NCBI GenBank assembly: GCA_003427395.1
Contig: BFEA01000636.1
Location: 448,813 to 476,699 of the forward strand
Direction of reading: 5' to 3'
DNA from: Chara braunii
Taxonomy: Eukaryota > Streptophyta > Charophyceae > Charales > Characeae
Length of the DNA: 27,887 bases
Under the pieces are notes generated by a model, which saw only the letters and a list, made by a program, of their open reading frames with translations, ran no database searches and was not told the origin of the DNA. The position numbers were made by a program, and so were the translations under genes. Position 1 is the stretch's first letter, and each line of letters begins with the position of its first letter. This document shows positions 27,832 to 27,887 of the stretch, piece after piece.

Positions 27832-27887
<56 letters not shown>
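27717..27887. repeat. CT satellite, inverted copy of the 12.4-kb GA satellite
   Basis: CT tracts contain the non-simple words TGGTAGCCCC and CTCATATCAACAAATTGAACAAAACTC. These are the reverse complement of GGGGCCTACCA and GTTTTGTTCCATTTGTTGATATGAG found at 12350-12650. The window ends in pure (CT)n from about 27838. Confidence 0.88.

Overview
This is a gene-poor, repeat-dense eukaryotic window. I find no host gene, rRNA, tRNA or CRISPR array. Every recognisable coding stretch lies in a decayed transposable element, and everything recognisable is on the minus strand. The Ty3/gypsy proteins (alanine-rich Gag, one CCHC knuckle, chromodomain-like integrase tail), a retroelement joining a GIY-YIG nuclease to a Penelope-type reverse transcriptase (RT), and abundant GA, GATA and CA microsatellites suggest a large plant or algal genome. 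A charophyte alga such as Chara would fit, but that rests on remembered style and not on a search.

Layout. Positions 1-2915 hold A/T-rich, low-complexity sequence with a two-copy tandem repeat (735-2343, period about 790 bp) that pairs GC-rich CGTTCGGG clusters with (AT)n tracts. Positions 2916-11832 are one complete but dead Ty3/gypsy LTR retrotransposon on the minus strand. It has TG..CA LTRs, a 4-bp TAAT target duplication, a primer-binding site, a polypurine tract, gag, a zinc knuckle, protease, RT, RNase H and integrase, broken by several frameshifts and three TAG codons. Positions 12211-12866 are a complex GA/GATA/CA satellite with a 13-base N gap.

Positions 12867-19869 are a foldback element with inverted arms of about 780 bp around a noncoding loop of about 280 bp. 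A Penelope-like element (PLE, 13063-18223, minus strand) has inserted into its left arm and is flanked by an 11-bp target duplication. The PLE has direct terminal pseudo-LTRs of about 640 bp. Its reading order is CCHC knuckle, basic linker, GIY-YIG nuclease, then RT, so the nuclease lies upstream of the RT instead of at the C-terminus as in canonical Penelope elements. It is decayed: frameshifts, stops, and a Ser where the catalytic Arg of the nuclease is expected.

Positions 19870-24400 are A/T-rich with two short minisatellites and no supportable gene. Positions 24431-27887 hold low-copy direct repeats, a solo LTR (25105-26465) related to the gypsy LTRs with a CAGG target duplication, a second related LTR in the opposite orientation (26727-27716), and a CT satellite that is the reverse complement of the one near 12.4 kb.

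The relative order of several insertions can be read directly. The gypsy element entered an existing repeat copy, the PLE entered an existing foldback arm, and the solo LTR entered an existing duplicated unit. The most notable item is the permuted GIY-YIG/RT element and its nested setting.
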